A stretch of 64,000 nucleotides of DNA from Formosa sp. Hel3_A1_48 (GCF_001735715.1 NZ_CP017259.1:617501-681500), one strand, 5' to 3'. Positions 36,122 to 47,135 are shown, counted from the stretch's first letter. The notes: generated by a model not told the origin, from the sequence alone. Translations and numbers: made by a program.

Positions 36122-39100
36122 TTATTTGATAAGGGTTACAGGTCCATTAAGATCAATCACAGCTCCGTTGAATGTTGTTGCCTCGACGACCATTATGTAA
36201 TTTCCGTTTTCAGCAGGATTACCATCAATAGTTCCGTCCCAACCATAAATATCTTGATTTTCAGCTACCTCAACATAAATTAAGGAGCCCCAGGTGTCAT
36301 AAATACTCATTTTAATTTTTGTCATACAATTTGAAACTGGCCTTATGGTTTCGTTTATTCCATCTCCATTTGGCGTAAACGCATTTGGTAAAATAATTTC
36401 ATAACCTTTTGTGATATCAATAGTCTGAAAATAGGTGTCAAAGCATCCGTACAAATCCTCGACCGTCAAGCTAATGGTGTAAGTCCCAAGAGCGTCGTAT
36501 ACATGTACAGGAGTATCAACTCCAGTAAGTGTAGGTGAACCATCGCCAAAATTCCATGAAAAACTAGTGATATCTCCCGTTGAAATATTTGTAAAGTATA
36601 TTGGATCTGATACAACAAAAACATCACAAAAATCACTATTCGCAGAACTCATTGTAAAGTCAGCAAGTCCAAATTCAAAAAATGCAATAGGATCTAAAGG
36701 AAATTCAATTGGCGGGCAACCATTTATGATTCCATATTGATCATTTACAAAAGCTGAATAATTTCCAGGAACAGAGGTTTGCATAACAAAAGGGTTAGCG
36801 GCATCAACAATACCACCAGACCATGTTACTTGGTATGGAGGCACACCTCCATTGACAATAATAGTATTGATTTGCGTTGCTGTATCTGTATCACAATCAA
36901 TATCAATTGTATTGGTTATGACTGCTGTAATCTCAGGAGGTCTGACTAGTGTAATATCAGGAAATGGATTTTGTAATGAACAATTATTAATATCTGTGAC
37001 ATCAATAGGATAGGTGCCAGCACTCAAATTATTCAAACACCACTGTCCACCACCATTGTCTACCCAAGCCGTTCCTACAGGAAATGGGTTTGTTCCACCT
37101 GTGATTGTAATACAAATAGACCCATTGTCAAATTCCCACGCTGGCGTTGTATTACAGTCGGGTTGAATAACTTCAAAGTCTATAATATTAATGGGGTCAG
37201 GTTCGTCAATTGTGATTGCTTGTGGACCAAAGCGACACGTATTTTCGTCAATAACCTCATAAAAATATGTATTTGCCAGTTGATTAAAAGTAACGGGCAC
37301 TCCAGTGGTGGTATTTAAATTTGTGATGAAAATATTATTTTCATCATAGAGGTTTACTGTTAGAATTCCTGTTCCACCTGTTGGTAATACATTGACTTGT
37401 CCAAAATCGCCAAAACAAGGCGCATCGTCAATGGTGTAGGTAGCTAGAAGTTCTGCTGGCTCGGCGACAACAGTCGAAAAATCATCCTCACATCCATTAG
37501 CATCCGAAACAACAAATGTAAAAGGACCACTCAAAACGTCTTGAAGACCAGTACCAGTATACGGAGGTACTCCACCCGTTGCTGTTATATCGTAAGTAGC
37601 AAGGCCACCGAAACAATCAATTGGGTCAACCAAAGTGGCTGTAATGACCAATTCGTCTGGTTGTGTGAGCGTATAATTTCTTGTGATTAGACTCGAACAA
37701 TTCGGATCTTCTATTGTGAGAGTGTAATCACCTGCAATCAAAAAGTCAAATTCTAATGTTGTAGACACTGAATTGACCGTATCTGTCTCTAAAACATCTC
37801 CAGTTGCATCCTCTACAAAACTGTATTCAAAAACTCCAGACCCACCGGATAAATCTATTGTTATTGTACCACTATTTGCAGCATTACAGTCAATATTAAA
37901 TCCATTGTAATTTGAAATTATTTCTGTTAAAATTATAGGATCAACGATTTGGTTTATGGTATAGACGGGCGATATGAATTCACACCCACTATCATCTAAA
38001 ACTTTTAAAATATAATTTCCTTCACAAGCATTGACAAGTTGATTTGGATCATTAACATTAATTAGAGGACCAAAATCAAAAACACCTGAATCAGGTATAG
38101 TTTCAGTATACCATTCTACCAAATTGTAAGGGGTTATACCACCTACGGTCTCTACCTCTATACTTCCATCGCAGGGTTGAACACCCACATTGTTACAAGA
38201 AATATCGGTGAGTGTTATTAGTGTAAATTCTACAGGATCTGGTGGTGGAACTTCATATTGATATACATAAGTACAATTGGAAGAATCTGTGATCGCTAAT
38301 TCATATACACCAGGACATAAATCAAATTGATCCCTATCAGTTGGATTAACTATAGGATTACCATCCAAAGAGACCCAATTGTATGTAAACGGTGCTAAAC
38401 CTACAGGGCTAATCTCTATACTTGAAGTACATAAATCATCTGTGTAACTACAGCCAATTGTTGTGATAACTTCGTTGATTTCTGGTGATGGAAAAAGATT
38501 TATCGTAACAGTAAACACATCTCCAGTACAAAGCAATGTTGTAGGATCGGATGAGGCATAATAATTTGGCGTAACCGAAAACACTGCCGTCTGAGTATTG
38601 ACTGTTGGATTTTCTAAAATACCTGAATCAAAAAATGCTTCCTCAACACCAATTGAAGCACCTGTAATACCACCAGTAATAGTGGGTAAACCCCAAGAAT
38701 AGGTAGTCAAATCTGGAACAATTGTATTGGCATCTGGCAAAGTACCATGCAAAGGAGTCAATATATAGGAACTTGCATCACATAGGTCTTCAACCACGTC
38801 AGGGATAAAAGGTTTAGGCTCAATTGTTATTACAGCATCAAAAGTTGGCCCAATACAACCATCAACTTCAGGTGTAATGGAGTAAGTAATTTGTTGTATT
38901 TCATTTGTGGTATTCACAAGGGTTTGTGAGATTAAATCTACAGCAGAAGTTTGATCTGACGAACCTGTTAAATTAGCGTTAGGTACAGAAACAACCCATG
39001 TATATTGTGTTCCAACAGGCACAATCGTTGTGGCCGAAGGTACACCATCTTGAGGTGAAATTGTAAAAGGACTTCCACTACACTGTGTGTCTTGTGTTTC

Positions 39101-42100
39101 TGGACCTGACAAAATAAAAGGCCCTGGTTTTACATCCACGGAGACAGTAAAAGGTAAGCCATCACAACTTGTCAAACTAGGTACCACAGTGTACACAACG
39201 GTTTGAACAACAGAGCTCGTATTGATTAATGTTTGACTGATTTCATTTTGTGCAATGGGTTGATCAATATCCCCAGTCACATCTGGGTTATCAACAACAG
39301 TCCAAGTATAAGTTGTACCCAATGGAACAATATTGTTTGGATTAGGAATTCCTGTTTCTGGCGCTACTGTAAGAGTATCATTGCTACAAATAGGGGCAAC
39401 AATAATATCCTCGACAAATGGACTAGGACTAACGACAACTTCTACCTCGAATGGTAAACCATCACAAGTGCCATTAACAGGGTTAACTTGATATATGATG
39501 GTTTTGGATTCATCTGAAAGATTGGTTAGGTTTTGATTTATTGTCGGAACTCCTGTGGTTTGATCACTATAACCAGTAAGGTCTGCCAAATCTGCACCAG
39601 GAAGCACGGTCCAAGTATAAAGTGTATTCAATGGAACAATCTCCGTCGGAGCGTTATCAAAAGGGGTCAATTCGTATGGTACACCACTACAAGCTCCTAA
39701 ATTTTTATTTCCGATTGATGGGCGAGCAGATACAGTTACGGTCAGTTCAAAAGGCACACCATCACATCCATCTTGAGATGAAGGGGTAACAACGTAGACA
39801 AGGTCTTGATCGGTATTAGAAAGATTTTCTAAGGTTTGACTAATTTCATTTTGGGGTGAAGATTCGTCACTTTGTCCAATAACATCTAGATTAGGCAGTA
39901 CAGTCCAAGTATAAGTAGTGTTTACAGGGACAATAGTTGTAGATGTTGATCCATTTGATGGAATAACATTAAAAGTATCTTCGCTACAAATGACTTCATC
40001 CATTGCAAAAATTTCAGGGGTCGGCAATACTGTTATAGTGAAAGTCTGTGTAGTTCCAGCGCAACCATCGAAATACGGAGTTAAAGTATAAACCAAATCC
40101 TCTGCAAGATTCGATGCATTTGTAATTGTTTCACCAAAAATTGGATCTGAAACCCCAATTGGACCAGCATTAGTTGTGTATCCACTCAAATTTGAACCTG
40201 CAGAAGTTACCGTCCATTCATATGTAATTGAAGTTGAGGGAAGTGTGGGTGAGTTGACAAAAACATCATTAAAATTCGATTGACTACATATTGTTTGGTT
40301 GGGAATCGCATCAAGACGCGCTGTTGGATTGATAGTCAAAACATACAAAGATGTACCGCCAGAACATGCTGTAGTGTCATTGGTAGTTGCAGTAGCCGTG
40401 AAAATTACATCAATAGGTTCATCTGTTGTGTTCTCTAAGTTATACGAAGGAATAATCGTTGTTCCTTGATCATCACCAGCAACAAAACCTATCAAGCCAA
40501 CAGGGCTGTTTCGTGTCCATGAAACATCAGTATCTGGGCTTGGTGAAGACAGCGCCACAGGAACACTAACCGTTTCATTGCATAAATTTTGGTCTAATTG
40601 ATCAAAATTAACTTGCGGACTAGGATTAATCGTAATAGTAAATTGTACTGGATTACCTGCACAACCATTAGCAGTAGGAGCTACCTCATAAATAAGCTCA
40701 TATGCCGTTGTAAGTCCGTTGGTAAGCGTAAGTGCTGGCAAAGTACCCACACCATTGAGATGTGCTTCGTAACCAGTAACCTCGGCAGGGATACTGGTAT
40801 TTGTAAGGGTGTATTCAAAAGTCGAACCTGTTACCGTAGCATCAAATGTCACTTCAACAGAATCCTCACCGCTACACAATACCTGAGCTATTGGTGTAAT
40901 AGAAGAAATTTCCGGCACGGGTAAGACATTCACGACGACTTCAAAAGTAGCACCTGAACAGGATCCACTTTGTGGTGTCACCACATAAGTAATTGATTCA
41001 GCAATATTGGTTGTGTTAGTTAGTGCCTGCGTGATTGTCGTTTGACCCACGCTTTCATCAGACCATCCTGTTAGGTTTGGATTGCCAATAGTTGTCCAAG
41101 TGTATGTTGTGCCAGATGGTACAATTTCTGTTGGCAGGTTGTCTAATGGATCAATTTCAAAGGAAGTCCCACTGCATATTTCATCAGTTTTGTTTAAAAC
41201 AAATGGGACAGGATCAACAATTATAGTGACTATAAAAGGTTGGCCAATACAACCCAAATCTGAAATTGGAGTAACTTGGTAATCAACGGCTTGAGGTGAA
41301 CTGTCATTATTTACTAAAGTTTGTGAAAAGAAAGCTTCACCAGAAGAAGTACTTGTACTTTCACCACTAACACTTAAATTATCTACAAAAGTCCATGTAT
41401 ACGTCGTATTTACGGGAACAATATCGGTCCCACCTAAACCATCTCCAGAAGGAATAAAAGTTACCGTATTTGATGAACATGTGGTTAAAGTTTCATCTGC
41501 AATTGTAGGCGTTGGGTTTACTGTCACAGTAATATCAAAAGTGTCGCCGACACAATTTCCTACGCCGTCTGAAATTGGTGTTACCGTATAAATTATTTGT
41601 TTGGGAACATTTGTTGTATTTTCCAAAGTTTGAGCAATTGACCCTTGTGGAATTGAATTATTTGAAGCTCCTAAAATAAATGGATCTGAATTTACTGTCC
41701 ATGTATAAAGCGTGGGGTTTGGCACCACATCACTGCTGTTGATACCCCCTCCATTTGTGGGAGTTACAGAAAATGATGATGATGAACAAACGGTTTGAGT
41801 AACATCATCTATTGAGGGGATTTCGCCTACATTAACGAGTGCACAATCCGATACAATTGAACTACATCCCCCTTCAGTAAACGCCAAAACAACGAAATAA
41901 TACACAGAACCTACAACATCTGTTGGTGGAGTGAAACTCGCTGAATTAGCGCTAACAATAGGAGTAGCCAAATCTGTATTATCACATACAGTACTTTGAT
42001 ACCATTGATAACTAGAAACACCCACACCGTCGATGTAGTTTACAGAGAGAGTACTTGGGGCGCTATCCCTACAAACAGATTGTTCTATCAATGGTTGCTG

Positions 42101-45100
42101 AATAATTGTTGGCTCTGGGTTAATAATTATTTCTGAAACATTACTCACTGTTTCACAACCTGATGTTAGGGTTGTCACCAAGCAATAGTAAAAAAACTGT
42201 CCAGAAATACTCGTGTCTGGGGTATATGAAGGGTTATTTGCTCCAGTTAAAGCGGTTCCTCCTGTATTCGTATTTGTAGTATTGCTGTACCATTGGTATT
42301 GGTATAACCCATCGCCACCAGAAGCAGTAACTTCTAAGTCTATGGGAGTAGTGTTTTCACAAAGAGTTTGAGATGGTTCAGGGATGGTGAGCATTGGATC
42401 ACCTACAACTTTAACCTCAATAGGATCAGAAAATGTACCGCCACAACCATCTCCAGAAAAAGAAATAGACACCCAGTAATAATAGTTTCCGGGAGTATCC
42501 AAAATTCCTAAATCAAGAACAGGAGTGTTCGAATCTGGAATAGGGTTTCCTCCTGTCATGTTGACTGTATTGACAAACCATTGATATGTTGGGGTACCAC
42601 TTCCTCCATCATAAGATACCGTTAAAAAATCCGGTGATAAGCTACCTCCAACACAAACTGTTTGAGGAGTGTTTGGAAAACTGGAAATGCTTGGGGTGTC
42701 TTGTACTATAACTTCAACCGTAGCCGAGGGCACAGCATTACAGCCATCGTCTAAGTCCACAACACAGAAATAATAGCGAGCTCCTTCAATATTGTTAGGA
42801 GGTGTAAACTGAGGATCATTTGTACCCACAAGCGTAGCTCCTACAATATCATTACTATCAGATGTATTGTAATACCATTGATAAGTTGGTGTAGCTGAGG
42901 CTAACCCACCTGTGTACGAAACTGTCAGAGGGTCAACTGCACCTCCAACACATAATAACTGAGGAGTAGATGGACTTATTGAAACTTCATGCGTTGGAAT
43001 CACAGATATTTGAAAAGTTTGAATTGCTCCTTCACAAACCACAGAAGCATCAATGGGGTTGACATATGAAGGCGTCACTGAAACTGTAGCTATTTGTAAA
43101 TTGTTCGTAATATTAGTTGCGTTAAATGGCACTATATCGCCTGTTCCCGTAAGAGGTGCGCCAATATTGGTATCAATCTCCCATGCGTAGTTGATTACTC
43201 CAGTCGTTTGAGGTGAAGTAAATTCTATAGGTAAAGTTAACTCACCATTACAATAAGTCAAATTTCCAACAGGATTCATTTCAGCTTCAGGGTTTACGGT
43301 TATAGTATATTGCACGTTTATCCCCTCACATCCTGCCGATGAAGAGGTACTTGCTTGAGCTGTAAAAATCAAGTCTATAGGTACGGAAGCAGTACTAGTC
43401 AAATTCAACTGAGGAATTGTAGTTGTTCCTAAATTTTGTGTGATGCCGGTAATATCTGGATATAAACTTGCATCTATGGACCATGAGATGTTGACTGCTG
43501 GAGTTAGTGAACTTAAATTGACTATTTCTGATACTTGGCCGCTGCAAATCACTTGATTTGGGCGATCAAACTCTACAGACGGAGCGGGATCAACAGTGAT
43601 AGAAAATGAAACCGTATTTCCAGGACATCCTTCAAATTCAACACTTAAATCATAATTCAAAGTAAATGAACTCGTCCCTGTGTTTTGGATTACTGTTCCC
43701 GTCAGTTGGCCACTACCATTAGGTTGTGGATACCCTGAAATGGTTGCTGGTATTGAAGTCGAAGTTAATACCCACGAGTAATCTACGCCAACAACATCAG
43801 AATTATAGATGGGCGTAGTAAATGCCGTTCCGCCACATATGACTTGGTCTACAACTGAATCCATTGTAGGCGCTGGCTTTATGTTTACAGTAATCAAAAA
43901 ATCATCGCCAACACAGTCACCACTATCTCCAGACGTAGGGGTTACCGTGTACACCACTGTTTGTGTACTATTTGAATTGTTTGTGAGCAATTGACCAATT
44001 GTACTTTGTCCTGTACTTTGATCTGAATCACCAGCTATTTGCGCATTTTCGTCAATTACAGTCCAAGTGTATGTTGTATTTGTAGGTACAGTATTTCCCG
44101 CTATAGTAGTTGGGTCAATATTGAAACTTTCTCCGGAACAAATTTCAACTGTTTCATCTTGAATTTGAGGTTTAGAGGCCACAGTATAAACAAAATCTAC
44201 GGGTGTTCCAGAACAGCTATCTACAATCGGTGTCACAGTATAGACTACACTTGCCGCAGCATCAGTGTTGTTGATTAACGTCATGGCAGGAATAGTGGAT
44301 TCATTTGTAAGATTTAAATAATCCTGAACAGCAGAATCTGCGGTAGTAACAATTGAATATGTAGTCCCTAGCATGTCTGAATTAAATACCACTTCATCAG
44401 AAGTTTGACCTGAACAAATCACTTGCAAAACGTCTGTATTTGTGAGTACTGGTGTTTGGTCATAAACAAAAGAAAATACATCTGAATTAGCGCCTCCACA
44501 TACTCCATTGACTTCGACAGTTATAAGATACTCTCCAAAAGTTAAAAAATTAAGGACAGGATTTGCACTAGAAGGACCTGTTCCGCTAATAAAAGCATAA
44601 TCTGAAGAAGTAACGCCTACACCTGAGACAGTCCAGTTGTATGAATCTGGAGCGTATGGTGAAACACTGTACGTTGGCGCAATAGAAGGATCGCTAAAGT
44701 CAAGAGTGTAACCATCTGAAACTAGTGCATCATTTGTTTCACAGATTGCCAGTGAAGCGTCGCTAAAATTGACGGTTGGATCGCCAAGAACGGTAATGGG
44801 TTTGGTTACTGAGTTTACTCCACATAAATTAGAAATCGTCTGTGTAACTTGATAAACTCCCGGTGTATCGAAAACGACCTCAGGGCTTTGTGAGTTGCTA
44901 GAAGAGGGAGCTTGAAATGTATATCCAGAACTTGGTGAAATAGTCCAATTATAATTGATTGATTGACAATCGAATTGATCTATATTTGACAGGTCATTCA
45001 GAGTAACTGATTGATCAAAACAAATCTCTGTTATTGCTTGACCAGAGTCATCTAAAAATTGGAAATCAGGATCTGTTATTGCTTGTATTTCAATAGTTTG

Positions 45101-46642
45101 TGTAGGTGTGGTCGATTCTAATTGACAAAGGTCTTGATTATAAGCGACTAAATAAATTTCCCAACACCCAGGTATGACTTGATTTGCAGGAATAATCAAA
45201 TCATCCCCAACCAACCATGACTGAAGAACTTCAATTCCATTTACGTAAACAAAGCTAGTGTTTTCTGGTCCTTTTACATACCAATCAAAATTTGCTCCAT
45301 CCAAACATGTCCCTTCTAGCCCCCATTGACCAAGAATAGATGTATTAGTTGCTGTGATAGGCTGCGCCTCACACTGTTGTTCAATTAGAGTAAAACTAGC
45401 TTCGGGTGCTTCACTGACATTGACCGCTTTTTCTGTTCCAAGACCATTCACTGAGTATGTATTACAGGTCTCAGTATCACTAGTTCTAAATTTATTGTAT
45501 AAACTTTTCTGAATAATGAAATTTGATCCCGATTCGCCCTGACCACTTTCACAAGAAACTGTATTGTAGATATGCTTGATCTCAGTTCCATCAAACATAA
45601 TTTCTGCATGTGTATAATACTCTACAGCAGATCCATCACCATAATCAAAACTGTAGTATGAACCAGTGTAGTTACGAGCTATCCCTGAAGTACTATTGTC
45701 TATTGCAAAAATAACCTCCTCGTTCAAGCAAATAGTTTCAGATGTAGTATTTCCTAAATTTGTATTGTTGCTATGCCATAAAAAAACAACAGAGTAAATA
45801 GATGATACTCCCTGTGAGTTTATTTCATGAATTTCTATGTTGTAAGTTCCAATTGGTAGCCCTGTAGGATTAGTTGGATCAGTATCATCAATAGGTAAAT
45901 TGATAGAGGCTACCCCAAAAACATCGTCAATTATTAAATTTTGCGAATATGCGCCAGCATTGAAAACATCATGCAGATATGCGGTATAACTACTTCCTGA
46001 ATTTTTGGAAAAATTAAAATTGACAACACCAGAGTTAACTCCGCTATCGTTAGTTTGTGCACCAAGACCACGATTCAAACTTCCTGCAACGGGGAATGCA
46101 GTTACGTCTAAAGCAGAATATCCATTATCAGGGTCATCATAACAATAGAAAAAATTATTATTTATTGAAGGAATTCCAGAACTAATACTTAAATAATTTG
46201 AAACAGAATCTGAAGAAACATCAAAAAAATCGGTTTCTGTCAAAATCTCTGAATATGTACCGCCAGTTGCAGTCAATCCCTGGGTCGCTCGAACTCTCAA
46301 CTTATAAGTTCCAGAAATCAAAGAGCTTGGTAAAACACCATTTATCAAAGATGTATAAAAATCAAAAACTTCATTCAACTCCGTAGGGGCTGAAAAATCT
46401 CCTAATTCGTCGCTTAACTCTAAAACAAACTTATTATTGTCTGGGTTGTCAGTCCCAAGAGCAGAGGGATTATCCATTCTAAAAATACCTTTGGGATTGA
46501 TATGGACTGACACACTAGATCCACTGCCGTAGGTCGCGGAAGTATTAAAATCGATTAATTCTATTTCTGCAAATTCTTGCTGTGCGAAGCTGAAAAAACA
46601 TGTCAGGGTAAGGACTAATATTTTTAAGAATTTAATAATCAT
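36122..46642 (-). CDS. giant SprB-like surface adhesin with type IX (type B) sorting domain
   Basis: A 3506-residue secreted protein. A signal peptide (LKILVLTLTCFFSFAQ) leads a non-repeated N-terminal part with a PKD-like FDYGDGSAVEYY segment near 334. From about 730 to 2717 there are some 20 tandem beta-domains of about 99 residues. Most have Cys near their start (ICSG) and the phrases TYTWTV, QTLxNxT and YTVTP. About six SprB-type repeats follow (e.g. VDPIDCFGGLATYDITATGG), then a PKD domain (FSWNFGDGSP), and the gliding-associated C-terminal domain (LPNAFTPNGDGINE to the end). It should be moved out by the type IX system and serve in adhesion or gliding. Partner: the adjacent SprF-like gene. 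Confidence 0.95.
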   Translation of the reverse strand: MIIKFLKILVLTLTCFFSFAQQEFAEIELIDFNTSATYGSGSSVSVHINPKGIFRMDNPSALGTDNPDNNKFVLELSDELGDFSAPTELNEVFDFYTSLINGVLPSSLISGTYKLRVRATQGLTATGGTYSEILTETDFFDVSSDSVSNYLSISSGIPSINNNFFYCYDDPDNGYSALDVTAFPVAGSLNRGLGAQTNDSGVNSGVVNFNFSKNSGSSYTAYLHDVFNAGAYSQNLIIDDVFGVASINLPIDDTDPTNPTGLPIGTYNIEIHEINSQGVSSIYSVVFLWHSNNTNLGNTTSETICLNEEVIFAIDNSTSGIARNYTGSYYSFDYGDGSAVEYYTHAEIMFDGTEIKHIYNTVSCESGQGESGSNFIIQKSLYNKFRTSDTETCNTYSVNGLGTEKAVNVSEAPEASFTLIEQQCEAQPITATNTSILGQWGLEGTCLDGANFDWYVKGPENTSFVYVNGIEVLQSWLVGDDLIIPANQVIPGCWEIYLVAYNQDLCQLESTTPTQTIEIQAITDPDFQFLDDSGQAITEICFDQSVTLNDLSNIDQFDCQSINYNWTISPSSGYTFQAPSSSNSQSPEVVFDTPGVYQVTQTISNLCGVNSVTKPITVLGDPTVNFSDASLAICETNDALVSDGYTLDFSDPSIAPTYSVSPYAPDSYNWTVSGVGVTSSDYAFISGTGPSSANPVLNFLTFGEYLITVEVNGVCGGANSDVFSFVYDQTPVLTNTDVLQVICSGQTSDEVVFNSDMLGTTYSIVTTADSAVQDYLNLTNESTIPAMTLINNTDAAASVVYTVTPIVDSCSGTPVDFVYTVASKPQIQDETVEICSGESFNIDPTTIAGNTVPTNTTYTWTVIDENAQIAGDSDQSTGQSTIGQLLTNNSNSTQTVVYTVTPTSGDSGDCVGDDFLITVNIKPAPTMDSVVDQVICGGTAFTTPIYNSDVVGVDYSWVLTSTSIPATISGYPQPNGSGQLTGTVIQNTGTSSFTLNYDLSVEFEGCPGNTVSFSITVDPAPSVEFDRPNQVICSGQVSEIVNLSSLTPAVNISWSIDASLYPDITGITQNLGTTTIPQLNLTSTASVPIDLIFTAQASTSSSAGCEGINVQYTITVNPEAEMNPVGNLTYCNGELTLPIEFTSPQTTGVINYAWEIDTNIGAPLTGTGDIVPFNATNITNNLQIATVSVTPSYVNPIDASVVCEGAIQTFQISVIPTHEVSISPSTPQLLCVGGAVDPLTVSYTGGLASATPTYQWYYNTSDSNDIVGATLVGTNDPQFTPPNNIEGARYYFCVVDLDDGCNAVPSATVEVIVQDTPSISSFPNTPQTVCVGGSLSPDFLTVSYDGGSGTPTYQWFVNTVNMTGGNPIPDSNTPVLDLGILDTPGNYYYWVSISFSGDGCGGTFSDPIEVKVVGDPMLTIPEPSQTLCENTTPIDLEVTASGGDGLYQYQWYSNTTNTNTGGTALTGANNPSYTPDTSISGQFFYYCLVTTLTSGCETVSNVSEIIINPEPTIIQQPLIEQSVCRDSAPSTLSVNYIDGVGVSSYQWYQSTVCDNTDLATPIVSANSASFTPPTDVVGSVYYFVVLAFTEGGCSSIVSDCALVNVGEIPSIDDVTQTVCSSSSFSVTPTNGGGINSSDVVPNPTLYTWTVNSDPFILGASNNSIPQGSIAQTLENTTNVPKQIIYTVTPISDGVGNCVGDTFDITVTVNPTPTIADETLTTCSSNTVTFIPSGDGLGGTDIVPVNTTYTWTFVDNLSVSGESTSTSSGEAFFSQTLVNNDSSPQAVDYQVTPISDLGCIGQPFIVTIIVDPVPFVLNKTDEICSGTSFEIDPLDNLPTEIVPSGTTYTWTTIGNPNLTGWSDESVGQTTITQALTNTTNIAESITYVVTPQSGSCSGATFEVVVNVLPVPEISSITPIAQVLCSGEDSVEVTFDATVTGSTFEYTLTNTSIPAEVTGYEAHLNGVGTLPALTLTNGLTTAYELIYEVAPTANGCAGNPVQFTITINPSPQVNFDQLDQNLCNETVSVPVALSSPSPDTDVSWTRNSPVGLIGFVAGDDQGTTIIPSYNLENTTDEPIDVIFTATATTNDTTACSGGTSLYVLTINPTARLDAIPNQTICSQSNFNDVFVNSPTLPSTSITYEWTVTSAGSNLSGYTTNAGPIGVSDPIFGETITNASNLAEDLVYTLTPYFDGCAGTTQTFTITVLPTPEIFAMDEVICSEDTFNVIPSNGSTSTTIVPVNTTYTWTVLPNLDVIGQSDESSPQNEISQTLENLSNTDQDLVYVVTPSSQDGCDGVPFELTVTVSARPSIGNKNLGACSGVPYELTPFDNAPTEIVPLNTLYTWTVLPGADLADLTGYSDQTTGVPTINQNLTNLSDESKTIIYQVNPVNGTCDGLPFEVEVVVSPSPFVEDIIVAPICSNDTLTVAPETGIPNPNNIVPLGTTYTWTVVDNPDVTGDIDQPIAQNEISQTLINTSSVVQTVVYTVVPSLTSCDGLPFTVSVDVKPGPFILSGPETQDTQCSGSPFTISPQDGVPSATTIVPVGTQYTWVVSVPNANLTGSSDQTSAVDLISQTLVNTTNEIQQITYSITPEVDGCIGPTFDAVITIEPKPFIPDVVEDLCDASSYILTPLHGTLPDANTIVPDLTTYSWGLPTITGGITGASIGVEEAFFDSGILENPTVNTQTAVFSVTPNYYASSDPTTLLCTGDVFTVTINLFPSPEINEVITTIGCSYTDDLCTSSIEISPVGLAPFTYNWVSLDGNPIVNPTDRDQFDLCPGVYELAITDSSNCTYVYQYEVPPPDPVEFTLITLTDISCNNVGVQPCDGSIEVETVGGITPYNLVEWYTETIPDSGVFDFGPLINVNDPNQLVNACEGNYILKVLDDSGCEFISPVYTINQIVDPIILTEIISNYNGFNIDCNAANSGTITIDLSGGSGVFEYSFVEDATGDVLETDTVNSVSTTLEFDFLIAGDYTLTIEDPNCSSLITRNYTLTQPDELVITATLVDPIDCFGGLATYDITATGGVPPYTGTGLQDVLSGPFTFVVSDANGCEDDFSTVVAEPAELLATYTIDDAPCFGDFGQVNVLPTGGTGILTVNLYDENNIFITNLNTTTGVPVTFNQLANTYFYEVIDENTCRFGPQAITIDEPDPINIIDFEVIQPDCNTTPAWEFDNGSICITITGGTNPFPVGTAWVDNGGGQWCLNNLSAGTYPIDVTDINNCSLQNPFPDITLVRPPEITAVITNTIDIDCDTDTATQINTIIVNGGVPPYQVTWSGGIVDAANPFVMQTSVPGNYSAFVNDQYGIINGCPPIEFPLDPIAFFEFGLADFTMSSANSDFCDVFVVSDPIYFTNISTGDITSFSWNFGDGSPTLTGVDTPVHVYDALGTYTISLTVEDLYGCFDTYFQTIDITKGYEIILPNAFTPNGDGINETIRPVSNCMTKIKMSIYDTWGSLIYVEVAENQDIYGWDGTIDGNPAENGNYIMVVEATTFNGAVIDLNGPVTLIK
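38490..44455 (-). repeat. about 20 tandem protein-domain repeats of ~300 nt in the adhesin gene
   Basis: The units are about 99 codons each. They are of three kinds: ICSG...TYTWTV...VYTVTP units, four central Ig-like units with YQWY (repeats 6-9 by my count), and shorter divergent ones. Copies differ widely in DNA, so the array is old and not a recent slippage product. Boundaries are approximate. Confidence 0.8.
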
Positions 46643-46723
46643 AGAGGTTAATTTATTTAATACAATCTAAGAAAAAATTAAACAAAACACACAATCAAAA
46701 AAAGAAAAATTTTCAACGTCTAG

Positions 46724-47065
46724 TTAGTAAAAAAGATACCTTTTTGGATTCTTACGCCATCCAGCTTGACTTTCATACTCCACAAAATAAACAAGAACAT
46801 CTGCTTGACTTTGATAGTCTACAAAATAAATTGTTTTATCTGACTGGCTTTTGTAGTCAACAAAATACCATAATCCATCATTTCCTTTTGCTTGACTCTT
46901 ATAGTTAACTTTGTAGACATTTAAATCAGCTTGACTCTCATAGTCAACCACAAAGACTTTGATATCAGCCTGACTCGCATAATCAACACTAAATACTTTT
47001 TGAGCAAAAAGTAGAGATGAACTAAAAATTAAAATTGCACTAAACTGAATTTTCAACACACTCAT
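46724..47065 (-). CDS. small exported protein made of 13-residue VDYxSQAD repeats (DUF6150-like)
   Basis: A 113-residue protein with a signal peptide ending about SLLFAQ, and then almost only repeats. Six units of the form V-Y/F-x-VDY-x-SQAD occur (VDYASQAD, VDYESQAD, VNYKSQAK, VDYKSQSD, VDYQSQAD, VEYESQAG), with a period of 13 and a 4-5 residue insert (GNDGLW) after the third. The end GWRKNPKRYLFY is basic and aromatic. I recall this repeat as DUF6150, a family linked with a predicted 7-1 knotted beta fold; that link is from memory. It has no type IX sorting domain. It lies between the giant adhesin and the endonuclease, with 70-80 nt gaps, and could be separately transcribed. Confidence 0.85.
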   Translation of the reverse strand: MSVLKIQFSAILIFSSSLLFAQKVFSVDYASQADIKVFVVDYESQADLNVYKVNYKSQAKGNDGLWYFVDYKSQSDKTIYFVDYQSQADVLVYFVEYESQAGWRKNPKRYLFY

Positions 47066-47135
47066 TTTTATGGTTGTTATTTAAATAATACACCTTCCTT
47101 CGTTTCAAATGATGAACTTTTTTAGTTTTAAGAAT

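Noticed and set aside
38490-44455. Periodic DNA in the adhesin gene as a possible CRISPR array
   Set aside because: The period is about 300 nt, copies are divergent and the frame is open throughout; it codes for repeated protein domains.
36122-46642. Several frames antisense to the adhesin (39233-39457, 40598-40924, 41082-41282 and others)
   Set aside because: They mirror repeated codons of the adhesin and have no start signals or recognisable domains.
46724-47065. Short repeated DNA motifs (TGACT..ATAGTC) as regulatory repeats
   Set aside because: They follow a codon period of 39 nt and encode the 13-residue units of the small exported protein.
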